NCBI GenBank assembly: GCA_014378225.1
Contig: JACMOA010000193.1
Location: 1 to 6,039, forward strand
Reading direction: 5' to 3'
Length of the DNA stretch: 6,039 bases
Source: Deinococcales bacterium
Lineage (GTDB): Bacteria > Deinococcota > Deinococci > Deinococcales > Deinococcaceae
Part shown: in pieces, positions 5,908 through 6,039 of the stretch
Layout: the number at the start of each line of letters is the position of its first letter
How positions within the stretch are numbered: the stretch's first letter is position 1
Notes under the pieces: generated by a model
What the model saw: the letters and a program-made list of their open reading frames with translations, nothing else
Told to the model about the DNA's origin: nothing
The model's database searches: none
Program-made: the position numbers and the translations under genes

Positions 5908-5958
5908 CTCGAGGGAAGGGGTGTTTTAAAAGAAGGTTTTTAGGAAAACACCCTCGAG
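5908..5958 (+). terminator. Large hairpin downstream of the Lrp/AsnC gene, possible terminator
   Basis: GGGTGTTTT (5919-5927) pairs exactly with AAAACACCC (5945-5953). The stem can grow inwards by AAAA (5928-5931) with TTTT (5938-5941), leaving a 3-base AGG bulge, and outwards by two CTCGAG copies (5908-5913 with 5953-5958), leaving a 6-base bulge GGAAGG on the left. It begins 16 bases after the regulator's stop codon, the usual position for transcript ending. No T-run follows the right arm, so it is not a canonical intrinsic terminator; it may instead be a processing or stabilising structure or an inverted-repeat remnant. Confidence 0.45.
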
Positions 5959-6039
5959 ATGGATACTGCTATCAACGAAGGCAAAAGCCTCAGTACACGT
6001 CAAAAGATCAAGACAATGAAAAGGTCCGTCCTGTAGGCT
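5959..6039. other. Right-edge stretch without a recognised gene
   Basis: This stretch is less GC-rich than the genes to its left. A tiny + strand frame, ATG at 5959 to TAG at 6034-6036, could encode 25 residues (MDTAINEGKSLSTRQKIKTM then five more), but its only upstream sequence is the hairpin arm, with no good ribosome-binding site. On the - strand an open frame enters from the right edge and stops at 5926-5928, overlapping the hairpin; its 37 residues are not recognisable. A 4-bp hairpin AGGC-AAAA-GCCT lies at 5979-5990. None of these is convincing, and the flanking sequence is needed. Confidence 0.3.

Larger units (their letters stand above)
244..5958. repeat. Dispersed highly iterated palindrome CTCGAG, 40 copies
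   Basis: Copies start at 244, 291, 517, 629, 701, 1015, 1048, 1120, 1323, 1375, 1556, 1890, 2038, 2097, 2267, 2333, 2514, 2555, 2848, 2908, 3011, 3119, 3596, 3785, 3871, 4371, 4425, 4702, 4904, 4953, 5132, 5338, 5370, 5463, 5657, 5685, 5828, 5883, 5908 and 5953. That is one per about 150 bases, against about 1.5 expected in the whole window for random sequence. They fall in every gene and in most gaps between genes, with irregular spacing and unrelated flanks, so they are neither a CRISPR nor a tandem array nor copies of a mobile element. The pattern resembles HIP1 (GCGATCGC) of cyanobacteria, with another word. The site is the recognition sequence of XhoI-type restriction-modification enzymes. 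Confidence 0.95.

Noticed and set aside
244..5958. CTCGAG copies read as a CRISPR array or cloning artefact
   Set aside because: The repeat is only six bases, spacing is irregular from about 30 to 500 bases, and copies lie inside intact genes in all codon phases.
5926..6039. Minus-strand frame entering from the right edge
   Set aside because: Its 37 residues (beginning SLQDGPFHCLD) match nothing I recognise, and its stop overlaps the hairpin; it cannot be called a gene from this window.

Overview
The window looks like chromosomal DNA of a free-living bacterium of moderate to high GC, most likely from the Deinococcus-Thermus group. That placement is an inference from the gene repertoire: a secreted protein with a copper-amine-oxidase-N-like domain, a bacterial CASTOR/POLLUX-type channel and an Lrp/AsnC regulator. 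The species cannot be fixed from this sequence.

Layout, left to right. Positions 2-253 hold the C-terminal 83 codons of an uncharacterised gene on the + strand; it enters from outside the window and is strikingly AT-rich (about 38% GC by hand count, against roughly 48-65% in 60-base lines sampled elsewhere). Positions 329-2347 (+) encode a 672-residue exported protein with a signal peptide, a copper-amine-oxidase-N-like domain, a PKD-like segment and a proline-rich tail. It converges, with a 26-base gap, on a 627-residue CASTOR/POLLUX-like ion channel (2374-4257, -). After about 200 bases of intergenic DNA comes a 300-residue EamA/DMT exporter, a clear YedA relative (4455-5357, -). It is divergently transcribed from a 154-residue Lrp/AsnC-family regulator (5427-5891, +). 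The last 148 bases contain a large hairpin and no convincing gene.

The genes do not form one pathway. The only pair likely to work together is the exporter and the Lrp/AsnC regulator, which share a 69-base divergent control region; a metabolite-responsive regulator controlling a small-molecule (perhaps amino acid) exporter is the natural inference. The channel and the exported protein look like independent housekeeping or envelope genes.

The most striking signal is not a gene. The palindrome CTCGAG occurs 40 times in 6 kb (about 1.5 expected in random sequence), in all genes, in all three codon phases where examined, and between genes. This is behaviour like that of the highly iterated palindrome HIP1 of cyanobacteria, but with a different word.
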